Shown: piece by piece, positions 5,119 through 7,825 of the stretch
Position numbering within the stretch: position 1 is the first letter of the stretch
Layout: every line of letters starts with the position of its first letter
Source: Oscillospiraceae bacterium
GTDB taxonomy: Bacteria > Bacillota > Clostridia > Oscillospirales > Ruminococcaceae
Length of the DNA stretch: 7,825 nucleotides
Assembly: GCA_018055565.1 (NCBI GenBank)
Contig: JAGPHI010000031.1
Span: forward strand, 1-7,825
Direction of reading: 5' to 3'
Notes under the pieces: model-generated
The model's input: only the letters and a program-made list of their open reading frames with translations
Told to the model about the DNA's origin: nothing
Database searches by the model: none
Program-made: the position numbers and the translations under genes

Positions 5119-7113
5119 TTATTTTATCTTTGCATATTGCTTTTGTTGTATATGAAAATGGCTTACCAGTGCTTTCAGATTATCCGCTTCGTTTGCAAGC
5201 TCATGCGCAGCCGCTGCGCTTTCTTCGGCGGTGGCCGAATTGCTTTGCACCACAACGGAAATTTGATTCACGCTTTCCGACACATGCGATAAAATATCGC
5301 TTTGCTCGGCGGTTGCCTGCGCAATGCTTTTTACGCGCGCATTCGCTTTGTGTACGCTGTCTATCACGCTTTCAAGCGCCTGGGCGGTAGACACGGCTAT
5401 CTGTGCGCCACTGTGCACCGCATTTTGTGATGTGGCAATCAGCGCGGCGGTGCTTTTGGCAGCTTCGCTGGATTTTCCCGCAAGGCTGCGCACCTCGTGC
5501 GCCACCACGGCAAAGCCTTTTCCGGCAACACCCGCACGCGCGGCTTCCACAGCCGCGTTCAGCGCCAGCAGATTGGTTTGAAACGCGATATCCTCAATGG
5601 TTTTAATAATTTTTGCAATTTCGCTTGAGCTGGCATTAATATTTGCCATTGCATTTGTCATTTCCTGCATTTGCGCGCCGGCTTTATCCATTTTTTCGCT
5701 CATTGTTCCGGCAATGGTATGGGTTTCTGCGATGTTATTGGCGTTGGCCTGCACATGCTCGGCTAGGTTGCTCACCATTTGTGCCAACGCCTGCACCTCG
5801 GCGGCCTGCTCGCTTGCGCCCTGGGCAAGATTCATCGAATCCTGCGAAAGCTGCGCCGATTGTGCCGCTACGCCGTCTGCGCTGTAGTTCATCTGCGAAA
5901 TCGTTTGTGTTAAATGCACAGAAACCATTTCAAGGGCAGATTTTACCTTGCTAAATTCGCCTGCGTAATCGTGCTCTAACCGATATACCAAATCCCCGTT
6001 TGCAATTTGCGTAAGCACCTCAGAAATTTCGGCAATATAATCGCCATATTCACAAAGGCGTGTCACGGTTTTGCCAAAGCTGTCGGCCAATATCCCCAGT
6101 TCGTCCTTAAACTGGCCGTCCAAGCGATTATCCAGCTTGCCTTGCGCGATGTTATCCGCCAATATTACCAGCTTTCCCAGTGGCTTAGTAATGCGTTTTT
6201 TTACAAACAAATTAATGCTGATTAATACAAGCAAAAGGCCCAACACGGCTGCAAAGGCCACCGACAAAAAGGTATCGGATATTTGTTTATCAATTGCAAA
6301 GCGGTTTTTGCCCGTAAACAGTACGCCTGTAACAGTGCCTGCGCTGTTTTTAATAGGGGAATACGCGCACACAAAGTGCTGGCCCATAATTTCCGCTTCG
6401 CCGTCAAAGCGCTCGCCCTTTGTAAACACGATATCACGGATGGCGGGCGAAAGCGTTGTGCCAATAGCACGGCTGCCGTTTTGCAGCAAAGTGGTATTGA
6501 TGCGTTCGTCCTCGGCAAAAATGGTGTAATCGTACCCGCTAATGCTTTGCAGCTTATCCACAAGCTCAACATCCGATAAATTTCTGCCCACGGATACAGT
6601 GCCGCATATGCCGGATGGGCTGTAAACGGGGATGGCGCTGCGCACAGAGTAGCGCACATCCGATGCGCTTTCCACATCGGAATAAATGCCGCCGTCAAGC
6701 GCTTTTTTTACGCTTTCAAGCGCAGAAAGGCTACCGCTTGCCCCATAAGAACTATAAATAATATTGCCGCTTGTATCTGTTACCGCTACAAAAAAGGCTG
6801 CCTCATTTTGCATTTTTGCGCTAACCACAGTGTTAATACGGCTTGTCTGCTTGCTAAGCACGGCTTCTTTAAAGGCGTTGTCCACAGATAAACGCGCAGC
6901 TGTGGCCATTGTTTCGCTTTTAAATTCCTCTAGCGTTTCGGCCAATTGATTGGTGCCGGCTACGCATTCCGCTTGAAAGATTTCCAGTGTTAAGGCCTCC
7001 ATGCGCCGCAGGGTAAATAAGGTTACAATTGTTAATATTGCAGTTAAAAACACAGCGATAATTGCATTGATTTTGGCACCCATTTTTAAATACCGTTTGT
7101 TTGCATGTTTCAT
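5119..7113 (-). CDS. Methyl-accepting chemotaxis protein with Cache-type sensor domain
   Basis: The 664-residue transmembrane chemoreceptor signals to the CheA/CheW kinase complex. Order: short basic N-terminus, TM1 at about 16-35, an extracytoplasmic single-Cache-like sensor at about 45-270 ([16 protein letters not shown] at 107-122, [21 protein letters not shown] at 156-176 and [12 protein letters not shown] at 258-269 are typical strands), TM2 at about 282-304, a HAMP domain at about 304-355, a second divergent HAMP-like segment at about 358-405, and the coiled-coil signalling domain to the end. The kinase-contact hairpin tip is at about 505-542 ([20 protein letters not shown], then [15 protein letters not shown]). 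H539 replaces the more usual Asp. There is no NWETF-like C-terminal methyltransferase tether. The start at 7113 has AAAGGAG (complement of 7122-7128) 8 bases upstream. An earlier in-frame ATG at 7176 overlaps the promoter -10 and is rejected. The ligand cannot be predicted. No che or flagellar genes lie in the window. Confidence 0.95.
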   Translation of the reverse strand: MKHANKRYLKMGAKINAIIAVFLTAILTIVTLFTLRRMEALTLEIFQAECVAGTNQLAETLEEFKSETMATAARLSVDNAFKEAVLSKQTSRINTVVSAKMQNEAAFFVAVTDTSGNIIYSSYGASGSLSALESVKKALDGGIYSDVESASDVRYSVRSAIPVYSPSGICGTVSVGRNLSDVELVDKLQSISGYDYTIFAEDERINTTLLQNGSRAIGTTLSPAIRDIVFTKGERFDGEAEIMGQHFVCAYSPIKNSAGTVTGVLFTGKNRFAIDKQISDTFLSVAFAAVLGLLLVLISINLFVKKRITKPLGKLVILADNIAQGKLDNRLDGQFKDELGILADSFGKTVTRLCEYGDYIAEISEVLTQIANGDLVYRLEHDYAGEFSKVKSALEMVSVHLTQTISQMNYSADGVAAQSAQLSQDSMNLAQGASEQAAEVQALAQMVSNLAEHVQANANNIAETHTIAGTMSEKMDKAGAQMQEMTNAMANINASSSEIAKIIKTIEDIAFQTNLLALNAAVEAARAGVAGKGFAVVAHEVRSLAGKSSEAAKSTAALIATSQNAVHSGAQIAVSTAQALESVIDSVHKANARVKSIAQATAEQSDILSHVSESVNQISVVVQSNSATAEESAAAAHELANEADNLKALVSHFHIQQKQYAKIK

Positions 7114-7138
7114 GCTCTTTACTCCTTTATATAATCGT

Positions 7139-7178
7139 ATATGGATAATTCTGTATAAGCTTCCTTTAATATCCATAT
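7139..7178. repeat. 9-bp inverted repeat at the chemoreceptor promoter
   Basis: ATATGGATA (7139-7147) and TATCCATAT (7170-7178) are perfect inverted copies 22 bases apart, 31 bp centre to centre, about three helical turns. The right arm overlaps the -10 element and likely start point of the chemoreceptor transcript, so the pair looks more like a DNA operator than an RNA hairpin. Which protein might bind is unknown. Confidence 0.55.
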
Positions 7179-7205
7179 TATAACATTGAATTACAAAAAT
7201 TACCA
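7177..7205 (-). promoter_or_regulatory. Probable promoter of the chemoreceptor gene
   Basis: On the minus strand a perfect TATAAT (complement of 7177-7182) lies 63 bases before the start codon. At a 17-base spacing the -35 position reads TGGTAA (complement of 7200-7205), a weak match to TTGACA. No motility sigma factor pattern (TAAA with GCCGATAA) was found. Transcription would begin near 7170, giving a leader of about 57 bases. Confidence 0.5.
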
Positions 7206-7262
7206 GTATATTTTTAACAAATTATGGAAAAAACTATTCTTGCAAAAAAACACATGTAATAC

Positions 7263-7292
7263 TTGACAATTGCTATATAAGTATAGTAATAT
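7263..7292 (+). promoter_or_regulatory. Promoter of the tRNA cluster
   Basis: A perfect -35 TTGACA (7263-7268) is followed after 18 bases by TAATAT (7287-7292), a moderate -10. A TATAGT at 7282-7287 is a better hexamer but too close (13 bases). Transcription would begin around 7299, about 25 bases before tRNA-Arg. It is divergent from the chemoreceptor promoter. Confidence 0.65.
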
Positions 7293-7322
7293 ATTAAAGC
7301 GGCACTTCGAGGGCTCGGTTTT

Positions 7323-7399
<77 letters not shown>

Positions 7400-7475
7400 A
7401 CTATATTGCCGATATGGCATATAAGTCTTTTGCGGGGGCAGTTCCCGTATCGCTTTGGGGTGCAAGGCAAAATGT

Positions 7476-7553
7476 GGTGGCTGTAGCGTAGCCGGTTAAC
7501 GCGCCAGTTTGTGGCACTGGAGATCGTGGGTTCGAATCCCATCAGCCACCCCA
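7476..7553 (+). tRNA. tRNA-His (anticodon GTG)
   Basis: The acceptor GTGGCTG (7477-7483) pairs with CAGCCAC (7543-7549). The histidine identity pair is encoded as an extra G(-1) at 7476 opposite discriminator C at 7550, followed by CCA (7551-7553). The anticodon stem CCAGT (7504-7508) pairs with ACTGG (7516-7520) around TTGTGGC, anticodon GTG at 7511-7513. The T-loop is GTTCGAATC. The spacer from tRNA-Arg (7400-7475) holds no gene, only weak partial hairpins. Confidence 0.97.
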
Positions 7554-7557
7554 CAAC

Positions 7558-7595
7558 GTTAAAAAGGCAAATTCGTGAGAATTTGCCTTTTTAAC
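7558..7595 (+). terminator. Perfect 17-bp hairpin between tRNA-His and tRNA-Gln
   Basis: GTTAAAAAGGCAAATTC (7558-7574) pairs perfectly with GAATTTGCCTTTTTAAC (7579-7595) around a GTGA loop, which is a GNRA tetraloop. The T5 run within the right arm makes it look like an intrinsic terminator 4 bases after tRNA-His. However, tRNA-Gln starts only 6 bases later with no promoter of its own, so it may be a leaky terminator or an RNA-processing element. Confidence 0.7.
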
Positions 7596-7601
7596 AAATA
7601 T

Positions 7602-7677
7602 TGGGCTGTCGCCAAGTGGTAAGGCAACGGACTTTGACTCCGTCATTCCGATGGTTCGAATCCATCCAGCCCAACCA
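7602..7677 (+). tRNA. tRNA-Gln (anticodon TTG)
   Basis: The acceptor TGGGCTG (7602-7608) pairs with CAGCCCA (7667-7673), then discriminator A and an encoded CCA (7675-7677). The weak U1-A72 end is typical of tRNA-Gln. The anticodon stem ACGGA (7627-7631) pairs with TCCGT (7639-7643) around CTTTGAC, giving anticodon TTG at 7634-7636. The T-loop is GTTCGAATC. It is the last gene of the cluster. Confidence 0.97.
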
Positions 7678-7679
7678 AT

Positions 7680-7707
7680 AAAAAAAGACGCTTCGGCGTC
7701 TTTTTTT
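7680..7707. terminator. UUCG-loop terminator after the tRNA cluster
   Basis: A 12-bp stem from 7680-7691 (ending AAAGACGC) pairs with 7696-7707 (GCGTC then T-run) around the very stable TTCG tetraloop, with T continuing to 7708. It starts 2 bases after the tRNA-Gln CCA. The seven A's on the left make it able to act on the minus strand too, which suits the convergent coding tail at the window end. Confidence 0.92.
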
Positions 7708-7771
7708 TGTTATATTTTGCCTTATCGGCTCTTTATATAGGGGCATTTGTACGCAATATTTGCACTTGTGT

Positions 7772-7825
7772 TTACAGTTGGCTGATAAGGCCTTTTGTAA
7801 GTGCTACATCGTATTGCTTGCGGCT
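7772..7825 (-). CDS. Possible C-terminal tail of a convergent gene (cut by window end)
   Basis: Read on the minus strand from the window edge, one frame gives SRKQYDVALTKGLISQL and a TAA stop (complement of 7772-7774). The codons (AGC, CGC, CTT, GGC, ATC, CTG) are those favoured by the other genes here, and the stop is followed by a bidirectional terminator. The other two minus-strand frames either stop within the stretch or use codons rare in the neighbouring genes. Only 17 residues are visible and I recognise no family, so this may be chance. Confidence 0.4.
   Translation of the reverse strand, partial: SRKQYDVALTKGLISQL

Noticed and set aside
5643..5954. Plus-strand frames over the chemoreceptor signalling domain
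   Set aside because: They are antisense to a highly conserved domain, alanine/cysteine-rich shadow products without ribosome sites.
6222..6698. 158-codon minus-strand frame inside the chemoreceptor
   Set aside because: It overlaps the sensor and TM2 coding region in another frame on the same strand. The product is low in recognisable structure and is a shadow.
7114..7176. Earlier ATG start for the chemoreceptor adding 21 residues
   Set aside because: It sits directly against the -10 TATAAT with no ribosome site. The start at 7113 has AAAGGAG at ideal spacing and the expected short basic N-terminus.

Overview
The window looks like part of the chromosome of an endospore-forming, probably motile member of the Clostridia (Firmicutes). 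The evidence is three spore-coat morphogenesis genes (SpoVM, a SipL-type SPOCS/LysM protein, SpoIVA), strong Shine-Dalgarno sites, many short intrinsic terminators, CCA-encoding tRNA genes and a Firmicutes-style chemoreceptor. SipL is known from Clostridia rather than Bacillus, which favours that class. The species cannot be named from this sequence.

Layout, left to right. Positions 1-1229 (+) hold the 3' end of rsgA (ribosome-assembly GTPase), a complete thiamine pyrophosphokinase gene, and a 27-codon spoVM gene that is easy to miss because of its size. They end at a strong terminator. A second terminator follows at 1257-1293. Positions 1356-4365 (+) hold a two-gene unit: a SipL homologue (three SPOCS/DUF3794-like regions plus a C-terminal LysM) and, 19 bases later, spoIVA from a GTG start. 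This unit ends at a terminator shared with the convergent gene. Positions 4415-7113 (-) hold a large methyl-accepting chemotaxis protein followed by an unrecognised three-helix membrane protein with a C-terminal beta-rich domain. Positions 7263-7707 (+) hold a promoter and three tRNA genes (Arg-TCT, His-GTG, Gln-TTG) ending in a UUCG-loop terminator. The last ~50 bases look like the C-terminal tail of a convergent minus-strand gene.

The sporulation genes form a coherent set. In the mother cell SpoVM, an amphipathic peptide, marks the convex forespore membrane. SpoIVA, an ATPase, polymerises on it into the coat basement layer. SipL binds SpoIVA through its LysM domain and is needed for coat attachment in Clostridioides difficile. 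Here all three lie within about 3.3 kb. The rsgA-thiN-spoVM order matches the B. subtilis neighbourhood cpgA-rpe-thiN-spoVM-rpmB, but rpe is missing from between rsgA and thiN, and sipL-spoIVA takes the place of rpmB.

I found no mobile element, CRISPR array, phage gene or clearly new defence or biosynthetic system. The items most worth a second look are the spoVM/sipL/spoIVA clustering, the perfect 17-bp hairpin separating tRNA-His from tRNA-Gln, the phased inverted repeat at the chemoreceptor promoter, and the unrecognised membrane protein beside the chemoreceptor.
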